Positions 1 through 11,900 of a DNA stretch of 64,000 nt are shown here, in pieces. The notes beneath the pieces were generated by a model. It had not been told where the DNA came from and made no database searches. It worked only from the letters and a program-made list of their open reading frames with translations. This DNA comes from Metaphire vulgaris (Eukaryota; Annelida; Clitellata; Crassiclitellata; Megascolecidae). Location: positions 2,069,984 to 2,133,983 of the forward strand of contig CM030861.1 in NCBI GenBank assembly GCA_018105865.1. Reading direction: 5' to 3'. The position numbers and the translations under genes are program-made. Every line of letters starts with the position of its first letter. Within the stretch, counting starts at the first letter, position 1.

Positions 1-65
1 AAATTTGTTTGAAGATCGCACAATCATTGAATTAATGTAGGGTAGTCTCTATGGGAAGATTGGAT

Positions 66-130
66 CAGTGGCGTAGCGTGACTTTTGGGGGTCCGGGGGG
101 CATCTTTGACATGGGGGGCCCCAGAGTTTC
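66..130 (+). mobile_element. Left end of an hAT-type MITE
   Basis: Begins CAGTGGCGTAGCGTGAC followed by G-rich sequence, the same terminus as several complete MITEs further right. No matching right terminus was found nearby, so this is a fragment or its other end has decayed. The rest of positions 131-960 shows no gene I can support, although it has several short open frames. Confidence 0.45.
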
Positions 131-961
131 GAGCTGACGAGCAAAAAACGTTATCATCTCAACTTTTTCCTTTTTCGTTCATCATCGATAGGGTTAGGGT
201 TGGGACGAATCGATCGAAGGGAACGGGGGCAGTCAACAAAGTGCCTCCCGGTTCGACTGGATTGGATGGACGATGGCTTGCTGTGAGTTTTCGGGTATTG
301 ACACGGGTTCGTTCGTCGATATATGGGACGAATCGACATCAAATTGTCGGTTACAGAAGGGCTTTTGGATGGCTGACTCGAGTCGTCGGCATCAAATTAT
401 TAGGGGACTCAACGACCACGCCAATAACGACTCAATCCACGTCGTCACGTGGTTGCCTTCGTCACACTGGAAAACGATCCCACTCACGATGATGTTCTAT
501 TGATCCGCGTTGGGCGGGGGAGGGGGGTGGGGGCACTCCGGGGCGCGGGGGAGGAGAGAGGAATACGGAGACGCTTGTACACTGCGTTTGTGTCGTGCAT
601 TGCATGGGGGGTGACGTCAGACGTCAGAGTGATTGACGGCGGGCACTTGTTAGCGGATTATGTTTACAAGCATCAGTCTATATGGGAAGGCGTCTATCAG
701 TGCCGTGGTAATGCTTGCGACGGCAGCAGCAACATCAGCAGCAGACGACACAGCATTGCTAGCAGGCGGTGACCTTCTTAGACCCGGTGCGTTTGTCACG
801 TTGCTTTGTTGTTGTCGGATTGTCTTTATATGGCTGTCGTCTGCCGGCGAGGGATGTATAGAGGGATGTATATGTATAGAGGGATGTATATGTATAGAGG
901 ATTATACATCGCGGTGCAGACGGTGTTGAATGACAGGTGGTTCAAAGATTTCACTCCAGAC
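131..961. other. No gene recognised
   Basis: Unique-looking sequence with short open frames on the plus strand. None has recognisable protein character or clear splice sites. A short GTATAGAGGGAT tandem occurs at 854-902. It may be intron or upstream sequence of the myotubularin gene, whose GRAM-domain exons were not found in the window. Confidence 0.4.
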
Positions 962-1207
962 CAGTGGCGTGGCAAGTGGTGTTTGGGGGGGGGGGCGTTG
1001 GGGTGGCAGCGTCTAAGCATGGGGGCCAACTGTCTTTCATGAATCAGAACATACAGGAAAATATCATTACCCGGTATATCACCCTTGATGGGAGTTTAGA
1101 GTTGAATCCGTGAACAACTTGTACTTAAAGTCGGGTGTTTAATATCTGGACTTCATTCAATTGGGGGGGGGACTTGGGTCCCCGGGCGCCCCGTGGGGCC
1201 GCCACTG
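962..1207. mobile_element. hAT-type MITE, CAGTGGCG family
   Basis: Inverted ends CAGTGGCGTGGC and GGGGCCGCCACTG enclose G/C-run-rich sequence. Flanks are ctccagac and cttctgac, a decayed 8-bp target duplication (6 of 8 match). Confidence 0.7.
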
Positions 1208-1559
1208 CTTCTGACAAGTAGTATTGCGAAAATCGGAAATCTTGATTGTCGAAAGTTGGATGTTACTGTTCTTGCGCAAAACCATTTGTTTACAATTAAT
1301 TAATTGTTTGTAATAAATTTGTTTATTCAAAGGTAATATAGTTGTGATTGGTCATTGCCTAAGGATGGTTGCTATTCAAATACAGAATGGTTTGCACCTT
1401 TGCATGCAAATTATTAATGCTATGTTGTAAGACTTCCCCAAGTATTTTTCACCAATCTGGTACAACAGTTATTAATATTAATATAATAATTATAATTATT
1501 ATTATTATTATTGCTACATGGTTGTTAGCACACATTAATTCATTGGTCATTTCATTAAG

Positions 1560-1721
1560 TCAAAAACAGACTGAAAAACCTTATATTTTGGGAGTCATAC
1601 TCTTTGAAAAGCACCTTTGTCTTTGGCCCCGCTATGCTTATGGCGCTATATAAATAGTCCAGTATACATACATACATACATACATACATACATACATACA
1701 TACATACATACATACATACAT
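1560..1721 (+). repeat. Retroelement 3' tail with (CATA)n array
   Basis: A short segment with GGCGCTATATAAATAG runs into 13-14 CATA repeats. The 'GCGCTATA' plus short tandem tail pattern recurs at several CR1/L2-like LINE ends in this window, so this is probably a LINE or SINE 3' end. Confidence 0.5.
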
Positions 1722-1911
1722 TGACAAAGTGTAGAATCGCAAGTGCAGAGCAAGGGAGGGGTGAACAACTTGCTCAAGGTCACTTACTCGGATGCAGTAG
1801 CAAGAGTCAAGGTTTCAGGATTTAAAAGTTCTGCAAGTAATTTCTAGTAGGCCTATAGTGATTACAGTTATTAATGTGTGTGTTTTTATGGATTTCCCAA
1901 TGATACAGTAA

Positions 1912-2222
1912 GTAAGTAAGTACCGGGTAAGTAAAAAGTAAAGTCCTTCCCTAGCATTCGAGGCTAACCTCAAGACTCATAGGGCGGCGCCGATCTCCGT
2001 TTACCAAGGTCCTCAGCCAGGCAACTGGTGCAAGTTACATGATATGGGGCCAGTGTTCTCATGCAACGCGCCTGTTTATTCTGCGGATTAATCCGCTACT
2101 CATTTGCCATCGCCATCTGGCGATGAAGGCTGAGTTGACATTAGGAAGGCTTAGGGCTCCTCGTGGGAGTTGAACTCGCGACCATCTGCTCCATCGTCCA
2201 ACGTTGTTACCACTCTGTTAAC
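1912..2222 (-). mobile_element. tRNA-derived SINE
   Basis: Read on the minus strand, 2222-2150 carries an A-box-like AGTGGTAACAACGTTGG and a B box GGTCGCGAGTTCAACTCCC, as in a tRNA head. The body continues to a short tandem tail (CTTAC)n at 1912-1925. The cloverleaf is not conserved, which argues for a SINE rather than a tRNA gene. Confidence 0.65.
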
Positions 2223-2491
2223 TTCCCGTGATACAGTAGAATCTGATTATTACAGCCTTCAAATGGTCCTCCAGTATGTTATATCCAGATTTAATAGGCT
2301 TTGTCTGTCTCTTACAACAGCATTTTGCTACTCCAATATGTCTGAGTCATGTTATAACCAAGTTTTTTGTAGCGTTTTGCTGTATTTTTAGATGTTTAAA
2401 ATTTGTTGCATTATGGTAAATGAAGGTGAATTAAGATGGCAGAATGTTTGCACTTTTGAAGTGCAGTCTGAGTTGTCTGGTTTGTTTTCAG

Positions 2492-2620
2492 CTGTGCGAC
2501 ACCTATCCGCGCTTTCTGTACATCCCGGTGACCGCTTCGACGCCCATCGTTCTTGGAAGCGCGAGATTTCGAAGTCGTGGCCGTTTGCCTGTGCTGTCAT
2601 ATTTGCATCGAGAGAATCAG
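2492..2620 (+). CDS. Myotubularin gene, first exon in window
   Basis: 43 codons, phase 0 at both ends. Acceptor TTGTTTTCAG, donor CAG|GTTCTC (weak after the GT). Encodes [11 protein letters not shown] ... [13 protein letters not shown], matching the segment of MTMR6 just before the ICRCSQP motif. Confidence 0.93.
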
Positions 2621-4831
2621 GTTCTCATCTCATCATATTCATAAGATGGATGGATGGATGGATGGATGGATGGACGAACGCATGGTTGCATGGATGTATA
2701 GATGTATGCATGGATGGAAAGTACTTGTCACGAGAACGTTCTTTGCTCTTCAAGACTTTTTCTCCCGAAACTGTCGATTTGCCCCCCTATTCGAGAATCA
2801 TGGCTACGCCACTGGCACCTGGCCCAGCTTTGACCCATCATCCTTCGTGTTTCTTGGGAGGCTGTGAATAATATTGGCATAATTTTACAATTAAAATTGC
2901 AACTGTATCTTTCGGATAACCTACCACAGCAGTTGCTCCGTCTTTTCAACTCGTGTACAGTAGAACTTCGTTATAACGTACTTAGTGAGTCTGAAAAATT
3001 TAGTGCGTTTTATACGAAGTACGTTATATATCCAATGCCATTCAACACAGTAGCGCATCACATGGGACCGTGCATTACGGTAGATCATGACTGAGTATAA
3101 CGAATCATTGAAATGATATTCCTTATATGTTTTTGCCTGTTGTTTTGATGGTTCTGTGAAAATTCGACTACAGACTTCTCGATACCGTAACAAAATCACG
3201 TGAGACAAATTAGCGCTGACAAAATTGTGACAACAAATTAGCACCGACAAATGAGCAATGACAAATGAGTGCCGACAAAATATCGTCGAAGCAAGAAACG
3301 ATAGAGAGCACAACTTTAACTTTAACATGTTTTTAAAAAGTAAAATAATACCAAAGCTATTATAATTTTGAAAATGTCTTTTTATAATAATCAACAACGT
3401 AGAAGCAAATACCAAACGTCAGGACTAATGTAATTTAGAAAAGCAGTCCTTCATAATATTCAATAACGTAAAACCAGTTAATAAACGTAGTAAAGAATGC
3501 ACCGTTTATTCCAAATGTGTTCTGTCATGTGTATTGTCTTAACTAAATCGAAAGATTAGACGAAACACTGCCCAGGTAATCCAATAATCCATGTTGAATA
3601 TCCTTTACATCTCATAGCCGAGTATTTAGTAAATTTGAAAGACGATATTCAATATCTTCTGAATATCTTTGACATCTCATAGACGAGTATTATCTTTACT
3701 TTATTATTGTCGATTTGTTCACATCGTGCGATTACGTTGGCGCTATTTTGTCGGGGTTTTTGTGCTATTTTGTCGGCGCTGTTTTTTCGGTACAATTTTG
3801 TCAGCGCTATTTTGACTGGACACCAGACTTCTCATCTACGACAATTCATCTACAGACTTTTGGTCTACCGACAATAGGTCTACTACGATACCCTAACCAT
3901 AACCCTACCCCTAACTCTAACCCTAACCCTAGCAATAACCCTAACAATAACCCTAACCTAAACCCACCCTAACCCTAGCCTAGATATTGTAGTAGACCTA
4001 CTGTTGGTAGACCAAGAATCTGTGGACAAATTGTCGTGATACCCTTTTTGATGATTTGTCATGACACGCCTTTTCTACTTTCTTGTTCTTATTATTTCAG
4101 GCAGCAATATGTCGCTGTAGCCAGCCGTTGTCAGGTTTCAGCGCTCGATGTGAAGAAGACGAATCTCTTTTGCAGGCGATCAGAAAGGCAAATCCATCAT
4201 CCAAGTACATGTACGTGGTGGACACAAGGCCAAAGGTAAGTAAATCATTCCTGCTCTGCTATGCTTAAGGGTTACAATGGACTGAGCATTAAGGCCTGTC
4301 AAGTACCATGTCAGTTCCCTGTCAGGTACCATGTCAGGTACCATGTCAGGTACCATGTCAATTCCCTGTCAGGAAGCATGTCTGTTCTTTTGGGGACTGT
4401 CAGTTCCCTGTCAGCTACCATGTCAGTTCCCTGGTGAAAATCTGGTTATTGTGGAGTTGAGCACGGCTGATGATTAAATAATTGACTTCAATTATAATTA
4501 TAATTATTGAATTCAAGCTTCTGTGATTGTTTGGACGTGATGCTTAAAACAGTTTTGCTGGGACATAAAATACATAAATTTTTGTCACTAGCAAAAAAAT
4601 GTCTTTAGATTCGTTTGCCCATTTGAGTAGTTTATTGGTTTTTGTCATTTTTTACAGTACATCATTCAATGCCTTGACAAACAAGCGTCATGTTGTCACC
4701 CTCTGCTTGAACAATTTTCACTTGTGGTCTCTTGTGCTGTTATAGTGTGCCAACGTAAAGAATCGATCATATGGCCATTATTTTGTATTTGTATATTTCT
4801 GTCAAATTCACCTCTCAGTGTGTCTCTCTCA

Positions 4832-4892
<61 letters not shown>

Positions 4893-7800
4893 GCCTATCT
4901 CTCTACATCTCTCCCTGTCTCTGTCTATCTTTGTCTGTCTGTGTCTGTTTCTATGTCTGTCTCTCTCTCGCTCTCTCTCCTTAACTCAACTCTCTCCTTT
5001 CTAATGTTCTCCAATATAGAAGTGTTTTTAATTGCCTAAATTATGGCATCCATTAACCATTTTTGTTCCTCGTCTGAGCACAGTTTCCTCTCCTATTGCC
5101 CCTAATTGCTGCTGTGTAGATCAATGCAATTGCTAATCGTGCTACGGGCAAAGGCTACGAGAAGGAGACGTTCTATTCACACATAAAGTTCAAGTTCCTT
5201 GGCATTGAAAACATCCATGTCATGCGGTCGAGTCTGCAGAAACTCATAGAAGGTGAGCGACATCAGTGCAGCCATCTTTTGCCTGAGTAAGGTAGGTAAA
5301 GGTAGGTCCCCTACTCGAGTCCGAGCGTTGGGTTCCGGCGCTTATCTCCTGTCTAGGCAATCAGCGACGTGGGTGATATAAGCCATTAATCTGGGGTAGG
5401 TTGTCATTACTTTCCCCAGACCCACCTTGCCTGAGTAGTGTGTCGAAAAATGTGGTCACTTAAATGTTTGGAAATTGATTGAGCAACCCCACAAGATATC
5501 GGCAAATGTAGAAGACTTGCAGATGCTATACTAGTTTTTAGATTTGTTCTTGATGTTCATGTGTGCTGTGGTGCGCGGTGGAACAATGGTTAACGCACTG
5601 GTCTGGCAATCTTGAGGTCCGTGGTTCAACTCCCGGCCGCGGAAGAAACTTTTCGGTTGCTTCTGTTCCAGGCACCCCAGTCGACTCAGCTGTGAATGAG
5701 TACATCGGGTGTTAACTCGGTGGAAGGAAAGGCTGGCAATCCGCCCTCATTCAGCAGTTGCCGTGTCACACCGTAGGCGATAACCCTTCGGTTCTCCGAC
5801 GAGCCTGCACTGACCTACGGAGCAATGTTCCCTCTAATTTTTTTTTAGTCAGTGTGCACCTGAAATTTCTTGTGTGCAAAATTGCACATGGAAAGTCAAC
5901 TTCTGTGCACACCCAGAATTTGTCCAAAATCAACATTACTTATTTGCTAACAAGATAATCCGTCTCAGAACACTGTTATTGGAGGAAAATGATCCGCTTT
6001 TTACAATTTTCCCACCAGTTTAAAATATAAACACTTGCATTGGCATAAACTTGGATGAAAAAGTGGGGGCCTAAACCCTGTAACTTCTCCTTTCCTATAA
6101 TTACCTCTCAAAAAGTTGGGGTTCGAGTCTAGAGACCTAATAGTAGTTTACGACTATGATTAGGCCTAAACATGTGATTTAACCATATAAGACACTCATT
6201 AGTTTAAAAATTCAAACATCACAAATCAGGCATTACAAATTTGTCAAAGGGTTTTGATTTTCATGCCTTTAGAGTTTCTCTTCAATCCTTACTATGTGCC
6301 CATTCGATCTAGGTTAGTTACGCTTCATCCAAGAAGACGACTCTTAATGTGCATCATCATGTCTAGATGGTATTCCTCTAATTCAGTGTTTCTCAAACTG
6401 TGGGTCACAACCAAAAAGTAGGTCGCAGGGCTCAGTCTAGTAGGCCGCAGGGTAGCGCGAAATTAGATTCAAAAGTGTCATTTTCTAGTCAACACCGCAA
6501 TGTCATAAACCTTGAAAGTTGCAAGTAGGCTTAGGTTTTAAAAAATGTACATGCCTGCAATCCTCCATACACAACTTATATTAAAATGATTAGTATTTTA
6601 TGAAACTTGTATCCAATTTTAGCCAACAATAGGCCTAAGTTTGCAGTCATGGCATGTTACAAAGCTGCTGACATGACTTGCACAGTTCCAAAATGTTTGG
6701 GAAACCATGGCCAATAGTACTTTTAAAAATTAATCTTATTTCGCAATAACGCATGGAAGCGTATTCCGACCATTTTGCTCTGAAACTCCACTAACAATAG
6801 AGAATCTCTTGAAAATTGACTATATATAGAGCTTAACCTGGCAGTTAAGCAATTTTGTTATATTCATAAGATTTTTAAGACGCGTAACAAAGGTGTGTTC
6901 ATGGCAATTTTAAGAGATAATTTTCAAAAATTTTCAATATTTATTTCTATAATTTTGTCTTTTTTGGCAAAAGTATAAATAATTTTACCTAATATATTTG
7001 TCATATTTTCATTCGAATTCAATCCGAGCTTTTGTTTTGCCATTTATTCACAACTCAGAAGATTCTTCTCAAACAACGTTCGCCAGATGGCATAATGCTT
7101 TTTTTATATTATGTGCTATTATTATGGTCGCGGACCGTTACAAAACTGCAGAAGAGGGCCGCGGTTCCGAAATGTTTTGGAAACCCTGCTCCTTCTCTTG
7201 TTCTTCAACATATTCATTAAGCTAAATTGCGATTCACAGCTTGTGCTTAATGTTAGACATGTTCCTCCTACAGCCATTCGATTTCATAGATCTTGAAAGT
7301 GTTCACAATCAAGCGCAACCATGAACTCTTATATGAAGTCGCTGTTCGTTTTCAGTTCAAACATGGGCGTTCTATTAGGCATCTAGACTCAAGTCCCCAT
7401 TTTTGAGAGGCTATCACAAGAACGGGGAAGGTACAGGGGTTCGGCTCTCCTGCATTTTCTTCCACTTTTTTGTCATTGTTTTCAAATCTCTATTTTAAGA
7501 CATTTAAGACTTCTGCTGGTTTTCTGTTCTTTTAATTTTATTGATATTTGGAAGTTGGAACCGCGTGCTTGCACAAATCATTAAATAAATAGTCTAGACC
7601 AGAAGTTGGTAATTGTATGGAGCAGTTACAAGTTCACAGGAAAGCGTGGATCCTTATCAGTAAATGTGCATATGAAAGCAATGAAAGAATCTTGGAACAA
7701 ATCTTTCAAAATTTGTGCGCCCCTTTTTTCCTCTGTATGCTTGCGTTGGGACCTCTGTGCACACGCGCACAGCTTAAATGGAACATTGCTATGGAGTATA

Positions 7801-7971
7801 CCTTTTTATGCTTGCCTGCGTGTGGCTCTGAAAATAAAGTTGGAGTGAGTTGCAACAGTCAAGATGGCAACTGTTTCAATGGTTGATATGATGTATTATG
7901 CCATTGGTATTTAGTGTGTGTGTGTTTGTTTGTGTGTATGTGCGTGAGTACGTTCGTGCATGTGTGTGTAT

Positions 7972-8020
<49 letters not shown>

Positions 8021-8568
8021 GAAACTGAAGTTGGAGTGAGTTGCAATAGTCAAGATGACAACTGTTTTGATAGCCACAAGCATTAGCTCAGATTCCGTGG
8101 TTCAGTTTTCTTCAATGGGCACAGCATAGATCACTAATTAACAGCGATTATGACTTTAAAGGACTGAGGCGATAATCCTTATCTAGCGTTTTTTTGGTAT
8201 AATTAATGGTTTCTGTTTGAAGCGTGATGTGAGGAAGTTAATTCGATTGGCTGGAAATAAATCGCGATTAATTCCATTTATTTTACCCATAAATTCTTCT
8301 TCCAAAGTTTTTCTCGTTGTCACGGCAACAGCATTGAGAATTTTATTAAATAAAACGAATAAAGCGTGATCGATTAGCAAGAACCTGTTGAAAGTATTGC
8401 AGAAATCTGTTCGTCTGATTCATCGGAATTCAGGATTTCATTTATGAAGGAGGGATGACATTTCTGATTTTTCTTTTTGTGTGCAATTTTGTAGTTTTAT
8501 TTAGTGGTCTACTTAACAATGCACAGAGGATCTTTAACACATTGAAATATTTTGAAAATTTGCTTACG

Positions 8569-8621
<53 letters not shown>

Positions 8622-8677
8622 GCTGTTGCTGTTATCAATATACTACTATAGCACTACTGCTGCTGCTGCTGCTGCTG

Positions 8678-8732
<55 letters not shown>

Positions 8733-8917
8733 TACTACATTTACTACTACTGCTAATACTACATCTATTGATACTAGTACTTTACAACTACTGCATCTGC
8801 TACTACTCTTGCTACTATATACTGTTACTAATTCTGCTACTGCTATTAAATCTACTATTATTAATACTACCACAACTAACACTACTTCTAGCACTAATAC
8901 TGCTGATGCTGATGCTA

Positions 8918-8955
<38 letters not shown>

Positions 8956-11900
8956 ACTACCACTACTGTTAAATGAATCGAATAATTTCTAAGTAGATTT
9001 TCTCAGGATGTTTATGGAGGTGTGATTTTTTTGCCTTGTGTCCAGTCTGTGAGCTGCAGAATCCAACAATGTCTACATTTTTAAGTGGACTCGAGGGCAG
9101 CGGATGGCTGCGACACATCCGTGCCATTGTCGACACTTCGGCTTTCATTGCACGGGTATCAACGTCTGCATTCATTTATAAAGGCCTTTTTTACCATGAG
9201 ATGTAACTGATTTATTAAACTAAGAAATTGTTTAAATTAATCTACTATTTAATTGTACTAATTAAATGTAACTACTAATACGACAACTACTACTACGAAT
9301 ACTATTAATACTACTATTAATACTATCACTGCTACTACTAATACTATCACTGTTACTACTAAAGTACTAAAGCTACTACAGATGCTACCACCCCCACTAC
9401 TACCACCTCTACTGCTACTACTAATATTAGTACCGGTACTACTAGCACTACTAATATTACCACTTTTACTAGTGCTACTATACCTCTACTAGTATTACTA
9501 CTACTGTCACTGCTGCTGCTATTACTTCCACTGTCACCATTACTGCTAGTACAGGTAGTAGTACTACTAGCACTACTGCTTCTACCACCATTAACCACAC
9601 TACCTGTACTAGTACCTATACTACTGCCACTGTTGTAACCACTTTAATTTTAATAGTTGCAATGTGTAATTTAATTTCTAATTATTTTATTATTTTTGTA
9701 TTTAGTTAGATGAGGTTAACTGCGAACTTGAAAATTCATTTACCATGTATAGTGTTGCCTCTACAGCATTTGCATTTGAATGGCAGATGATACAGGAGGG
9801 TGTGAGTGTTATGGTGCACTGCTCCGATGGATGGGATCGAACAGCCCAGACGTGTTCTTTGGCCAGTCTTATGCTTGATCCATACTATCGAACAATTGAA
9901 GGCTTTCAGGTAAAATAGGCATTTGCGTTTTGTTAATCTTTTCTAGATCCAATCATTTATGTTTGTTCCATTTTCAAGAATATCCTGAATTCTGCTATAC
10001 AGGGTGAATTGAGTTCTACCCTTAACCTGGTGTTTTCGCTAGGTGGTAGTGCTGAGCTTTGAAATTTGAAAGAAGAAATAAATGGTTGCATTCTGGATAT
10101 AATGCTGCAGAAGTGTACCAAATTTCATACATTTTGACCCAGAGGTTGTGAAGATATTTACTATGAAGCCGAGTGGTACCGATTTTATTGGTCCACCCTG
10201 TATATACTGTAGTGTAAATAGAATATCAGTTTGCAATTTGTGGCTGTTGTATGTCAGATCACAATTTCTGCATACATTGTCACATTGTCACTGCTTTACT
10301 ACTGCTATCACTACTGTGCTGCTGCTGCTGCTACTACTATTACTACGACTATTACTACCTCAACCACTTCTACTACTATTACTACTACTACTGCTACCAC
10401 AACTATTTCTACCACTACTATTACTACTACAACTACCACAGCCTCTACTACTACTATTATTACTACCGTATATACTCGAGATAAAGTCGATCCGAGTATA
10501 AGTCGACCTCTAGATTTTGGGTATTTGAAGGTGTCTAAAGTCATTGACCCGAGAATAAGTCGAAGTGACGTCATCGCGGCGAACCCTCTTGAGGTGATAG
10601 TGAGAGTCGGAACAATGGCGGACGCGAAGTGGGCATGTGGCGGCAGCGGCGCCATTGTTTTGATTAAAAAACTGCGTTTTAGCTTTGAACTATCGAGAAA
10701 CTGAACGATTTTCACATTCCCAGATTGATTCCTGACGATTGGGAAAATTTTAAACCTGCTATTTGCTCATTCTTGACAATATAAAAGTCTTAATTACCGG
10801 TAATCTTGAATTTTTTATATTTATGTAGCGCCAATATATAATTAATATTTATGTGGCGCCTATAAATTACCAATCTTAAAAGCGCTGATGTGAACTTTTA
10901 TTTAGATGCCGTAGCGTATGTTGAAAATAATTACGCAGTTAGCTAAATTAATTATTTTCGACATGCTATGTATGGAAACTTTACCCAACAGTTAGTGCCT
11001 CGAGTATAAGTCGAGGTCAGGATATATAACCTGTGAATTGGCCTTAAATTTCTCGACTTTATCTCGAATATATACGGTACTATTACACTACTATTACTAC
11101 TACTGCTACACTGCTACCACAACAGCCGCTAATACTACTATTACTACTACTACTACTACTATTATTAATACTACCACTACTGCTACCACAACAACAATTA
11201 CTACTACCACTGCCACATCGTCAACTCTAATACAATGACATTGGGCAGATTAGACTGGACAGAATACCCTTTTTTCTCCCACAAAGATACCATTTTGATG
11301 GGGTCGTTTCTTACGAATGTAGTTTCTCCGTGGAGCCGTGAATCGGGTTCGTAGAATGACCCACGGCCGATTTATTGGCCGCGGCTGGCTCCGCGGTAAT
11401 TTCTGCCGTCTGTCTGTCGGAAAGACCGTGGCGGGCGGAAGGAAGGACGGAAGGAAGGAAGGAAGGAAGGAAGGACGGAAAAGGCGGAAGGGTCGCTGAT
11501 CGCTTTTAAGACGCTTATATGTCCCGTTGGTCAATTACGAGACGAACGGACGTTGGCTTCTGTGTGTGTTTCTCCCTCGCGCTGCTAATGCGTTTTACTG
11601 TAGTCAGATTTTATTGCCGTGGAATTAGTGTGACGTCAAGCTGTCGAGGTTAACGCCAGGCGGACATGGCGAAACCTCCCATTAAATTCAAATGGGGAAT
11701 GCGACCATTGTTGACAATGTAGAGAAAATCATTTGGATATATTTGGAGTTTGGACGAAGCTGTGAAAATCTAGACGGTGCTTGTGAAAGTGCATGACACA
11801 GTGACGTAGTGAAGACAGCTTAATGAATGAATGTGGATGATGTATAGAAATTGAAATTTACAACTACCGCTGACCTTTATTTTAACGTACTCAGCGGGTC

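Noticed and set aside
1..2491. N-terminal GRAM-domain exons of the myotubularin gene
   Set aside because: Looked for conserved blocks before CDTYPR but found none; they must lie left of the window.
2645..2871. 159-residue frame extending the first myotubularin exon
   Set aside because: The CAG|GT at 2620 and phase to the exon at 4101 fit the family; the extension is GGAT repeat.
5570..5641. Possible tRNA gene
   Set aside because: A and B boxes are present but the arms do not pair well, and a SINE body follows.
8455..8992. 173- and 146-residue open frames rich in Leu, Thr and Ala
   Set aside because: They arise from a CTA/CTG trinucleotide array with no splice or start evidence.
8566..11236. 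CRISPR-like or regulatory spaced repeat array
   Set aside because: Units are simple triplets with no spacers; the DNA is animal.
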